Below, piece by piece: positions 1-8,265 of a stretch of DNA of 64,000 bases; within the stretch, counting starts at the first letter, position 1; every line of letters begins with the position of its first letter. The stretch spans positions 1-64,000 of the forward strand of contig NZ_JAJQYA010000026.1 in assembly GCF_021729155.1 (NCBI RefSeq), in the 5' to 3' direction. Below the pieces are notes generated by a model. That model searched no databases. It was not told the DNA's origin and saw only the letters and a list, made by a program, of their open reading frames with translations. The position numbers were made by a program, and so were the translations under genes. The stretch comes from Membranihabitans marinus. GTDB taxonomy: Bacteria > Bacteroidota > Bacteroidia > Chitinophagales > Saprospiraceae.

Positions 1-860
1 AATGCCATTAGCGAATGTTGATCTACCGGCAATTTATCCTCTTTACCTGAAAATGCACGCAGTCTTTCGTGAAACCAATGGGGAATTTTTCTAGTAAGTT
101 CCTCAAGTGATTCCGTATCAAATCTTTCGTCCGTATATCGAAATATACTTTCCCCTCCTGTACCTCCACTACTACAGATAACTGCATCTATTCTCGTATC
201 AAAGGCAGCAGCCATAAGAGACTGCTTACCATTGCGAGAATGACCGGTCAATCCAATTTTACTGGTATCTACTTCTTCCATTGTATATAGATAATCAATT
301 GCTCTACTCCCTCCCCATGCTCGTTTCATCAAGGTAGCAAAATCATAATCAGGATAAATATCTGAGTAGTTCCCCGTATCGTCTTTGGCATCGGCTCCTG
401 CATACACACAGCCGATGTACCCCCTTCTTACCGCTATTTGGGCCCATCCTCTGTGATTCCACTGGGTCATAAATACAGGAAAAGGTCCACTGCCTGGAGG
501 AATCATTAATTCTATCGTAATCTCTGCTCCTAGTCCAGGTCCAAATCGAATCTTGACCATCCTCAGAGTCACTCCGTTTTCTATGCGTTCCGAGATTATT
601 TCGGATTCAAATTTATCTGGCGGTGGAGGGATAGAACCAGACACCCAATATTGATAATTTTTACTAATCCATTGACGTTTTTCTTCCCACTGAGCAGCTG
701 TTTCGATCGGCTCCCCACTTTGTCCATTGCCCACCAATAACAAATCGGGAGGCAATGGATATTCGGGAAAAGTATCCACATTAGCCACATCAACACTTTG
801 TGAATACAGGTGAGTAGTCCCCAAAACAAAAGAAATAAGGAAAAATAAGAATTTACTCAT
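1..860 (-). CDS. Secreted alpha/beta hydrolase, CE15-like esterase (partial)
   Basis: The reading frame opens with an ATG at 860 and stays open to the left edge, so the C-terminus is missing (about 286 residues seen). The first ~21 residues form a signal peptide ending in YSQ, so the enzyme is exported. The nucleophile elbow reads GHSRNGK at residues 206-212, with Ser208 as candidate nucleophile. This G-x-S-R-x-G-K form is typical of glucuronoyl esterases (CE15) and related bacterial hydrolases that cut ester links on uronic acids of xylan-type glycans. The catalytic His lies outside the window. The start is only 5 bases past the SusD stop, so it should be co-transcribed with the SusC/SusD pair and act on the same glycan. 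A general acetyl-esterase of the same fold is an alternative. Confidence 0.75.
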   Translation of the reverse strand, partial: MSKFLFFLISFVLGTTHLYSQSVDVANVDTFPEYPLPPDLLLVGNGQSGEPIETAAQWEEKRQWISKNYQYWVSGSIPPPPDKFESEIISERIENGVTLRMVKIRFGPGLGAEITIELMIPPGSGPFPVFMTQWNHRGWAQIAVRRGYIGCVYAGADAKDDTGNYSDIYPDYDFATLMKRAWGGSRAIDYLYTMEEVDTSKIGLTGHSRNGKQSLMAAAFDTRIDAVICSSGGTGGESIFRYTDERFDTESLEELTRKIPHWFHERLRAFSGKEDKLPVDQHSLMA

Positions 861-865
861 TTTCA

Positions 866-2632
866 TTATTCAATAATTTGAATGGGTTCTACATTGTCTT
901 CAGCACCGACATAGCCCGGATTCTGATTGACCACGGCTTGAGTATTGGCTTCAATAACACTTTGCGGAATAGGTAGCAATACATTGTGAGGAGAAATATA
1001 TGCTATCGCTCCTCTCCATATTGGAGGATTGGGATCTTGATAGTGGTTATTCACTCTCATCACTCTATCGTAGAACCAATTACTTTGACTAAAACTATTC
1101 ATATCGTAGCCATTTATGTTGCCTTGAGCCATGATATAAGATACCCTCACCATTTCATTGTGTCGTGGTTCTTCCATATATAGTTCTCTAGCTCTTTCGT
1201 CGAAGATAAAATCGATGGTTACATCTGAGCTTGAGATCAAAGAAGCGTTGGATCTATCCCGAACTACATTAATATCCTCTGCAGCAGCGGCCAAATCCCC
1301 CTTCCAATAATGGGCTTCCGCTCTCAACAAATAGGTTTCGGCCAATCTAAATATATACCAATCGGCCTCTCCTCCAACCGGCAAACGCGTATTGGGAGAA
1401 AGAACAAAAGTCTTGTATTGAGGCCAAGGATACCAAGTGTCAAAGGTGTCGGTCAGGTTACCATAAAATTCTTTACTCAAAGGCTGGCCATATTGTGGCG
1501 AATTTGGAGCATTGACCAATATTTCCTCCATTTCTATCCAATTGATATCGGTTCGACGAAGGTCAGTAGTTGTTTCCCAGTTTTTGTCGCCATCTCTCCA
1601 AAGACTATAATGAAAAAAAGCATTGGTTCTTACATCGGCATTTCCAATACCCAAGGTATCGCTACCTGGAGTACTCCAGTTGTGAGCGCGTTGACCGGTA
1701 CTCTCCAAAACTTTCCAATATGAAGGGGTATACCTTCTACTTGAATAAACACCACCTGATCTCGATTCGATAGGACCGTCTGCGCGATCGATGGTCGCAT
1801 AGATAGTCTCTTTGTTTGCTGAAATATTTCTATTCTGCCAGCGGTGAAGATCCCACTGTACATTGCGTTTACTATCTTCTGCATCAATACCAAATCGCTC
1901 CGTCATCAATGAATAGGGGCCGTCAATGACTTTATTGGCAGATGCGATAGCCATATCAAAATTGGAATTTGCCAAATAGACCTTAGCCAATAAATGGTAG
2001 GCGGCACCCTGGGGAACATCACCAGCGTTTATAGGCGACTCTGGCAAATGAAGACCACTCCATTCGAGATCTTCTTGAATTTTATTTAAAATAGCCGTTC
2101 TACTGTAGGTTTGAAAATCCAACTTTGGTCCCTCAATTTCTTGACCTACCCATGGAACATCACCATAGGTATGGACCAATCTATAGTACCAATAAGCTCT
2201 ATGCCACAATGCTTCAGCTAGGATTCTATTCTTCACGGACTGATCCGCCCATTCTATATTGTCGATATTTGAGATCAAAACATTGGCGTTTTTGATAAAG
2301 CCATATACATCGTCAAACATGGTCAAATAAGGCCAAACAGGGCCACTACTCGGTGTCACTATTCTCAGATCTGAAGGAAAGATAGAAATCGCCAAATCCG
2401 AAAGGCTATGCTCCATCGCTATAAAATGATATCCTCCACTTCCACCGGAAACTTCTCTACGAATATCTTTCCTCATTTTAACCAAAATGGCTTCAAACCC
2501 ATCTTCATTGACATAGGCATTTTGAGGAGAAAAAAAGGACAGAGGTTCGGGTTCTAACCACTCCTCTTTACAGGAAGTTAACAAAGTTGACAATCCTATA
2601 ATTATATATATAAATTTATTAATTTTTATCAT
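866..2632 (-). CDS. SusD/RagB-family glycan-binding lipoprotein
   Basis: Outer-membrane lipoprotein that caps a SusC channel and binds the oligosaccharide before import. The longer frame starts with TTG at 2659. The ATG at 2632 is preferred because it directly opens a lipoprotein signal with lipobox LLTSC, giving 588 residues, usual for the family. The SusD landmarks are present: the EPEPLSFFSPQNAY segment near the N-terminus, the HRAYWYYRLVHTYGDVPW helix around residues 145-165, and the C-terminal FRLAETYLLRAEAHYWKGD and RARELYMEEPRHNEMVR blocks. It follows its SusC gene by about 35 bases and precedes the esterase. A clear paralogue, similar throughout and of similar length, lies at 10036-11838, which suggests duplication of the transport pair. 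The substrate cannot be read from the sequence. Confidence 0.96.
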   Translation of the reverse strand: MIKINKFIYIIIGLSTLLTSCKEEWLEPEPLSFFSPQNAYVNEDGFEAILVKMRKDIRREVSGGSGGYHFIAMEHSLSDLAISIFPSDLRIVTPSSGPVWPYLTMFDDVYGFIKNANVLISNIDNIEWADQSVKNRILAEALWHRAYWYYRLVHTYGDVPWVGQEIEGPKLDFQTYSRTAILNKIQEDLEWSGLHLPESPINAGDVPQGAAYHLLAKVYLANSNFDMAIASANKVIDGPYSLMTERFGIDAEDSKRNVQWDLHRWQNRNISANKETIYATIDRADGPIESRSGGVYSSRRYTPSYWKVLESTGQRAHNWSTPGSDTLGIGNADVRTNAFFHYSLWRDGDKNWETTTDLRRTDINWIEMEEILVNAPNSPQYGQPLSKEFYGNLTDTFDTWYPWPQYKTFVLSPNTRLPVGGEADWYIFRLAETYLLRAEAHYWKGDLAAAAEDINVVRDRSNASLISSSDVTIDFIFDERARELYMEEPRHNEMVRVSYIMAQGNINGYDMNSFSQSNWFYDRVMRVNNHYQDPNPPIWRGAIAYISPHNVLLPIPQSVIEANTQAVVNQNPGYVGAEDNVEPIQIIE

Positions 2633-2667
2633 TTTCTTTTCATTTAGATTTTTGATCAAATCAATTA

Positions 2668-5600
2668 TTAAAGAGACAAATTTAATCCTAGATTGAAGGT
2701 TTTAGCCAATGGTGTAGTTCCTGTTTCGGGATCCCAATTCGGCCATTTTGAAATTGTAAGAATGTTTCTTGTCGATGCAAACACTCTGATGCCTTCCAAT
2801 CCCACGCGCTCAATAATGCTACTAGGAACATTGTAGGAAAGTGTAATATCTTGGATTCTCATAAACGAACGACTTCGATAAATCTTAATACCTCCACCGT
2901 ATCCACCGGTGTGTAGGTCTAGACGAGCATAATCATTGATAGGATTCTCAGGAGTCCAATAAGGTAGAGGTCCGACATTTCGCGCTCTTCTGTCATTCGA
3001 TTCAGCACCGGAGTTCAAAGCACCACTCTCTTCTCCGATATGTCCCAAATCCGCTCTGAGGAAGATAGAAGCCGTCCAGTTTTGCAAGAAAGTAAAATCA
3101 TTGCCCAAGCCCAATTTATATCGAGGTTTTAAATAACCGATAAACTGTTTATCATCTTCCGCAATGTATTCTCCATCATTGTTGACATCAACCGATTTAA
3201 AATCACCTGGTCTCATCACATATTGGGCCGCTTGATCTTCCTCACCTTCTTGCCATACTCCTATGACTTCGTAATCCCATACCGCATCGATGGCATATCC
3301 AGGGAACCACTGATTGGTATAATCGGGCAATTCACCATTTTGAACCTCACCTAGAAGAGTGTAGTCCCCTTTGTCTCCAAATAATTCCAGTATTTTATTC
3401 CGATTAAATGAAAAAACAAAATTAGATTTCCAATGAAGATTTGAATTATTTATAATATTCGTTCCCAAAGTCAATTCCAAACCTTTGTTGTTCAACCGAC
3501 CGAGATTCGTAGTTACGTTGGAAAACCCAGTCAAACTTGGCAAGAGTCTATTCATCAACAAATTCGTCGTCGTCGCATCGTAAATATCTATACTCAAATC
3601 GAATCGATCATCCATCAATCCCATATCCATACCTATATTAAATGATCTGGTTTTTTCCCAAACCAAACCAGAATTAGCCAGCGTTAAGTTGTACAAGCCC
3701 ACTCTTGCATTGGTTCCATCAAACCATAGATCAGAATCCAAGGTGGCCAATGCGGAGTATATACCGATGTCACGATTTCCATTACTTCCCCATGAAAGTC
3801 TAAGCTTCAATCGATTTACGAATGATTCTTCATTGTACCATCCCTCTCTAGATATCTGCCAAGCTGCTGCTGCCGCAGGAAAAGTAGCTCGTGGTTCGTC
3901 TTGTCCAAAGGCGGAAAAACCATCTCTTCTGACCGACAATGTCAACAAGTATTTGTCCATCAAGGTATAATTCAATCGGGCCATAAAGGCTTCTCCAGTA
4001 AATTTTCTATCGTTGTTGTCTATAGAAGGATTATCCCCGAATTGCAAACCATGGAATCCCAATTCTTCATTGGGACTTACATTTTGATTAAATTGACTGG
4101 TGCTCCAAAACTGATTTTTCTCTGAACTGTGCAACAATGTCACATCGAAAAAATGTATCCCTACCTCTTTATTCCATTTCAGAATATTGTCAATGATCCA
4201 TTCTTGACTCGAGTACTCTGATCTACTTCCCATACTATTGTCCTGCGCGGGATCACCCCCTAATTTTACATCAGTCGATCGAAAATACAATTCCTTCATG
4301 GTTTCATATCTCGGCTGGAACGAAAGTCTATAAGTAATGCCTAAAGGAAGCTTTACATCTGCGTATAAATTCGCAAATAAACTATTGACTTTTCTAAATT
4401 TGTCATCTCTATAATAATCCAATAGGGGATTGAAAGTATGACCGTGAGCCAAACGCTCCAAATTTCCATCAGCATCAAACACTCTTCCGAATGGACTATT
4501 GGAATATATATCATAACTGGCAGGTACTCCCCCTTCGTCTCTATCCGTAAATTGGGCATTGATACCTACATTTAACCAATCGGAAACTTCATACTCTGCA
4601 TTCATTCTAGATCTGATGGCGGAATACTTATCTCCTAATCTCAGACCTTCATTGTCCACATAACCCAATGACCAATAATATGTCGTTCTATCTGATCCAC
4701 CACCAATGCTCAAATCATGGGTTTGTCGAACGGCAGTTCGATATACTTCATCATACCAGTTTGTTGTCTGGCCGGCCTTGAATTGCTCTTGTTCGATGGG
4801 GAAAAAATTCAATCTACGCAGATATTCATCAGTTACATCTGGCAGAGGGCTTTGACTTAAATTGATCCATTCATCCAATCCAATATCACTAGGCAAATTG
4901 TTGGGATCGGTGTAATAATTATAGTCTTGTGTTGGATTTATCGTCCTAAAATAATCTGCTCTAAAATCGATATATTCTTGTGGGGAATAAGCCTCTCTTT
5001 TCACAGTGGGAGTGGACACTCCTAGTTTGGAAGAATAATTAATACGCGGCTTGCCTTTATTTCCCTTGGTGGTGGTAATTAGGATAACCCCTGAGGCTGC
5101 TTTTGCTCCATAAATTGCGGCAGAACTAGCGTCTTTTAATACGTCGATGGTTTCTATATCTGTTGGATTGATATCTTGTAAACTACCGTTGTAAATTACG
5201 CCATCTAATACGATCATTGGCGATGTACCCGCCGTCAATGAAGTCGGCCCCCTTACTTCCAAAGAACTTCCCCCTTGAGGAGAAGAAGATTGGTTGGCCG
5301 AAAAACCTGCAACTGTTCCCGTTAAAAATTCTCCTATCTGTGTTACGTTTTGATTTTTAAAATTATCGGCATTTAAACGATTTACAGAACCGGTCAAATC
5401 ACTTTTTTTAACCGTTCCATAACCGACTACTACCAATTCATCTAATAACTCTGCATCTGAAACCAAGGTGATTATTAAATCAGATCGACCTTCTACAGGG
5501 ACTTCCAATGTTTGATATCCGATATAGCTCAGGGACAAAACAGCATTTTCATCGACATCACTTAACTGAAATCCCCCGTCGAAATCGGTAGAAGTCCCGA

Positions 5601-6156
5601 TATCTGTTCCTTTGACCAAAACGTTTACTCCGATTAAAGCTTCGCCTTCTTCATTAATCACCCGCCCCTGAATGTCAATGCCAGCTAGTTCTAAAACCTT
5701 ACTTTGCAAGGTTTTGATTGCCTGGGGAGATTTTACCGCAGTTTGCAGACTGATCTTGCCAGAGGACTCGATCGACTGAATTTGGTTGATTTTACGTTTC
5801 AACTTGCGCATTGACTTTTTCCCATCGGAGTCATTTTTATACAACACATAATATTTTGTGCCTAAAAACTTAATACCCAAATTGGTTTGTTCTACTATTT
5901 TTTCAAATACCAGATTCAAACTAGAAAAATCGCCTTCGGTTATCGTTATCTTTACATCTTGCACGGACTGTGCATCGTATGTAAATATGATTTGATACCG
6001 CTCACTGATTTCTTGAATAACATCCACCAATTGTCTTTCCTCATCCAACTGATGAATATTGGCATACGACAACTGCATAGTAAACAGTAGAATTACTATC
6101 CAACAGTAAATAATCTTAGAGTAATTATTTTTACACATTTTAAAAAAATTATACAT
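2668..6156 (-). CDS. SusC/RagA TonB-dependent transporter with N-terminal STN domain
   Basis: TonB-dependent outer-membrane importer of 1162 residues. After a signal peptide (about 1-32; an alternative ATG lies 6 codons in) comes an STN signalling domain (about 40-108), the extension that contacts a FecR anti-sigma factor. A carboxypeptidase-regulatory-like domain follows (about 158-232, GRVINEEGEALIGVNVLVKG), then the plug with the SusC hallmark VVGYGTVKKSDLTG and a beta-barrel to the C-terminus. The STN domain and the FecR gene 22 bases upstream indicate that substrate occupancy signals to an ECF sigma factor, but no sigma gene is adjacent. The paralogue at 11862-14990 lacks the STN domain. 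Family assignment is certain; the substrate is unknown. Confidence 0.97.
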   Translation of the reverse strand: MYNFFKMCKNNYSKIIYCWIVILLFTMQLSYANIHQLDEERQLVDVIQEISERYQIIFTYDAQSVQDVKITITEGDFSSLNLVFEKIVEQTNLGIKFLGTKYYVLYKNDSDGKKSMRKLKRKINQIQSIESSGKISLQTAVKSPQAIKTLQSKVLELAGIDIQGRVINEEGEALIGVNVLVKGTDIGTSTDFDGGFQLSDVDENAVLSLSYIGYQTLEVPVEGRSDLIITLVSDAELLDELVVVGYGTVKKSDLTGSVNRLNADNFKNQNVTQIGEFLTGTVAGFSANQSSSPQGGSSLEVRGPTSLTAGTSPMIVLDGVIYNGSLQDINPTDIETIDVLKDASSAAIYGAKAASGVILITTTKGNKGKPRINYSSKLGVSTPTVKREAYSPQEYIDFRADYFRTINPTQDYNYYTDPNNLPSDIGLDEWINLSQSPLPDVTDEYLRRLNFFPIEQEQFKAGQTTNWYDEVYRTAVRQTHDLSIGGGSDRTTYYWSLGYVDNEGLRLGDKYSAIRSRMNAEYEVSDWLNVGINAQFTDRDEGGVPASYDIYSNSPFGRVFDADGNLERLAHGHTFNPLLDYYRDDKFRKVNSLFANLYADVKLPLGITYRLSFQPRYETMKELYFRSTDVKLGGDPAQDNSMGSRSEYSSQEWIIDNILKWNKEVGIHFFDVTLLHSSEKNQFWSTSQFNQNVSPNEELGFHGLQFGDNPSIDNNDRKFTGEAFMARLNYTLMDKYLLTLSVRRDGFSAFGQDEPRATFPAAAAAWQISREGWYNEESFVNRLKLRLSWGSNGNRDIGIYSALATLDSDLWFDGTNARVGLYNLTLANSGLVWEKTRSFNIGMDMGLMDDRFDLSIDIYDATTTNLLMNRLLPSLTGFSNVTTNLGRLNNKGLELTLGTNIINNSNLHWKSNFVFSFNRNKILELFGDKGDYTLLGEVQNGELPDYTNQWFPGYAIDAVWDYEVIGVWQEGEEDQAAQYVMRPGDFKSVDVNNDGEYIAEDDKQFIGYLKPRYKLGLGNDFTFLQNWTASIFLRADLGHIGEESGALNSGAESNDRRARNVGPLPYWTPENPINDYARLDLHTGGYGGGIKIYRSRSFMRIQDITLSYNVPSSIIERVGLEGIRVFASTRNILTISKWPNWDPETGTTPLAKTFNLGLNLSL

Positions 6157-6178
6157 TAAAAAATTTATGAAACAGAGC

Positions 6179-7171
6179 TTACTTTACCACTAAAGTTTTG
6201 TCTATCAATAGTATATTAAGATTGTAAATAGTATTTAAGGTCCTTATACATATATCTAAATCATCACTCGGTACCCCGCCTTGTAATATTTTATTTTCCA
6301 AGTCCTTATTTTGGAAATCGATTTCCAAACCATAGGTCTGCTGTAGGAGTTTCATTGCATCACTCAAACTCAAATTATCTAAAAGCAGGACTCCATCCTT
6401 CCACGAGCTCACAACTTTTAATTTTTCTGGTCGATCCAATTTGACACGATCCGATCCCTTGGCATAAGTCAATAGATCACCTACGGCCATGGTAATGGAC
6501 TCCTTGTCCTCTATATCAATTTTGACCTTTCCTTCTTCCAACATCACCTTGGTTTGATTTTCTCTGGTATTGACATTAAATTCCGTCCCCAAGACTTCAA
6601 TATTTAAATCAGAGGTTCTTACATAAAATTTGTCCCCGGTTTTAGGTTTTTTCTTCACCTTAAAAAAGGCTTCTCCTTCCAATGCGACATTTCTCGGATT
6701 TTTTCGCAGATACTCCAATGAAGAGTTGGCATTGAGTACAACCTCAGTCCCATCGCTTAGCGTCAATTCCGTCCTTTGGCCGTATCCTGTAACAATCTTT
6801 TCAGATGAATTCCAATAAAAATTATAAGTAAAAACTGAAGAGACTACTAGGAGTACAATGGCGGCCGCCACCTTCCACTGTAGCGGAATAATGGACTTTT
6901 TAACAGATTGTCTTGATTTTTTATCGCCATCTAACTGCTGTAACAATTTTGCCAATTCCAATTCGACCTTTTCTTTAGATACATTGGGAATTTGAAAATT
7001 AATACCCTTGGCAATTATCTCTGCTTTATAAAAACCTTCTGCTTTTTCAGGATTATCTTCCAGCCATTGCTTCCAATATTGATCAGAATGAGGTGTTCTT
7101 TGCTTTGCCCATTCTATAAAAAATGGGTTATCGAGCAATTCTTTTATGGTTATATAGCTATCTACTGACAT
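6179..7171 (-). CDS. FecR-family anti-sigma factor
   Basis: Inner-membrane anti-sigma regulator of 330 residues that would relay the signal from the STN domain of the downstream SusC to an ECF sigma factor. The cytoplasmic N-terminal part (1-85) should hold the sigma. One membrane segment, KVAAAIVLLVVSSVFTYNFYW, lies near residues 88-110. A FecR domain follows (TGYGQRTELTLSDGTEVVLNANSSL, then LEGEAFFKVKK), and the C-terminus (about 255-330) matches the DUF4974 type common in Bacteroidota FecR proteins. It is first in the operon. The usual order is ECF sigma, FecR, SusC, SusD. The 287 bases upstream carry no sigma gene and the next item is an IS3 remnant, so the sigma factor is lost or encoded elsewhere. 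Confidence 0.95.
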   Translation of the reverse strand: MSVDSYITIKELLDNPFFIEWAKQRTPHSDQYWKQWLEDNPEKAEGFYKAEIIAKGINFQIPNVSKEKVELELAKLLQQLDGDKKSRQSVKKSIIPLQWKVAAAIVLLVVSSVFTYNFYWNSSEKIVTGYGQRTELTLSDGTEVVLNANSSLEYLRKNPRNVALEGEAFFKVKKKPKTGDKFYVRTSDLNIEVLGTEFNVNTRENQTKVMLEEGKVKIDIEDKESITMAVGDLLTYAKGSDRVKLDRPEKLKVVSSWKDGVLLLDNLSLSDAMKLLQQTYGLEIDFQNKDLENKILQGGVPSDDLDICIRTLNTIYNLNILLIDKTLVVK

Positions 7172-7467
7172 TGTAATGATTGTTATTTATGTGCTTACTT
7201 ATATAGAGAGGGACAAAATCGAATTTGGTCTACCTTTTTTTTAACTTTTTTTTTGAAAATCTTACATTATGTTAATATTAATTAAGAATAACCTATCAGA
7301 TGGGGCAAAATGGCGATAAGATATCGTGGATTAAATGATTGGTTTTTAATTCGCTCTCTTCACGGTTTTTGAGCAATGGTTGACTTATTCAATACAGGGA
7401 ACACAAAGTGGTAGTATTATATTAATTAGAGCAAAAAATTAAGGAACTTAAGTTAACTTTGAAAAAT

Positions 7468-7782
7468 ATGACAAAGCAAAGAAAGAAGTATAGTTCAGAA
7501 TTTAAGGAGATGATCATCTCTTTGATAAAAGGAGGCCAGAGTCGGGCAGAAATAGGCAGAGAATACGGTCTAAGCAAAGGTATGATTAGTCGTTGGGTGA
7601 AGCAATCTCAAATTACAGATCGGCCAATATTTACTGGTAATGGAAATGCAAGCTTAACAGAGGAGCAGAAAAAATATAAGGAATTAGAGAAGGCGTATTT
7701 AGCGGCGAAAATGGAAAATGATATATTAAAAAAAGCGATGGGCATCTTCTCCTTGAGCGACAGGACAAATACAAGTTCATAG
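7468..7782 (+). CDS. IS3-family transposase OrfA (HTH)
   Basis: About 104 residues beginning TKQRKKYSSEFKEMIISLIKGG-like sequence, the helix-turn-helix (HTH_Tnp_1) of IS3-family OrfA, with REYGLSKGMISRWVKQ as recognition region and a coiled-coil C-terminal half (KYKELEKAYLAAKMENDILKKA). A TTG lies three codons upstream; the ATG at 7468 is preferred. In IS3 elements OrfA and OrfB are joined by -1 frameshifting at an A-rich site; the run of seven A near 7728 before GCG is the likely slip point. The frame that continues as OrfB stops after about 40 recognisable residues, so the element cannot encode an active transposase. Confidence 0.88.
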   Translation: MTKQRKKYSSEFKEMIISLIKGGQSRAEIGREYGLSKGMISRWVKQSQITDRPIFTGNGNASLTEEQKKYKELEKAYLAAKMENDILKKAMGIFSLSDRTNTSS

Positions 7783-7883
7783 AACAAAACAAAGGTATTT
7801 TTCCTGTTGATAAGATGTGTAAATCACTGGCTGTCAGCAGAAGTTCTTATTATTCATATATAAGAAAATCTAGATTGTCGTAA
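7722..7883 (+). pseudogene. IS3-family OrfB fragment (truncated)
   Basis: In the -1 frame relative to OrfA, the frame opens after a TGA at 7719 and reads GHLLLERQDKYKFIEQNKG, then FPVDKMCKSLAVSRSSYY, the start of an IS3 OrfB. It ends at a TAA at 7881. The rve/DDE catalytic domain, normally about 230 further residues, is absent. The sequence then passes directly into the intergenic repeat family at about 7930, so the 3' part of the IS was probably deleted or replaced by the repeat. Confidence 0.85.
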
Positions 7884-7932
7884 TATATCTATCCGGATTT
7901 TGATTTATAATATTGAAATAGGTTATGTTCAT

Positions 7933-8043
7933 GGATTTGTCACACTTTTTGCCCAAATAATCATATTATGTCTAGTATCGTTGGATTATAACATTTAATG
8001 CATCTGTCCAAGAAAGTCTATAGAGCAAAAAGTCCGCCAAATC
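7933..8043. repeat. AT-rich spacer bounded by imperfect terminal inverted repeats (copy 1)
   Basis: The left end is GGATTTGTCACACTTTTTGC (7933-7952) and the right end is GCAAAAAGTCCGCCAAATC (8025-8043). The reverse complement of the right end is GATTTGGCGGACTTTTTGC, so GATTTG and ACTTTTTGC pair perfectly around a 4-base mismatch. The interior is AT-rich with no ORF. The same unit recurs at 8594-8704, 9071-9179, 9546-9656, 21214-21321, 43021-43141, 48198-48306 (reversed) and twice near 59.6 and 60.3 kb (reversed). Confidence 0.8.
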
Positions 8044-8059
8044 AACATTGTTTGATGCC

Positions 8060-8265
8060 TTATACACCTCACCCACCCGAGGGAATAACCCCTCGGTTCC
8101 CTCATCAAATGCCTTTAGTAGGCATTTGGCTCTGTGAGCTGCATTCGGTCACCCACGGCTATGACATAACATCCCTTCAGGATGACTGAGTAGAGTCGCC
8201 AGAATAGCAACCAAATGCCCTTAATGGGCATTTGGTAGTCTTTCAGATTACTACACTCAGTCGCG
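8060..8265. repeat. Hairpin array (locus 1a)
   Basis: A run of short perfect or near-perfect hairpins. Examples are stem CCGAGGG with loop AATAAC, stem AAATGCC with loop TTTAGTA, CATCC/GGATG around CTTCA, and CCAAATGCCC with loop TTAAT. They are separated by linkers resembling GATGACTGAG. No coding signal is present; the 63-codon frame here is low-complexity hairpin sequence. The array sits between the first AT-rich spacer and the tandem 476-bp units. Confidence 0.7.

Noticed and set aside
596-829. 77-codon frame on the minus strand
   Set aside because: Lies inside the esterase gene in another frame.
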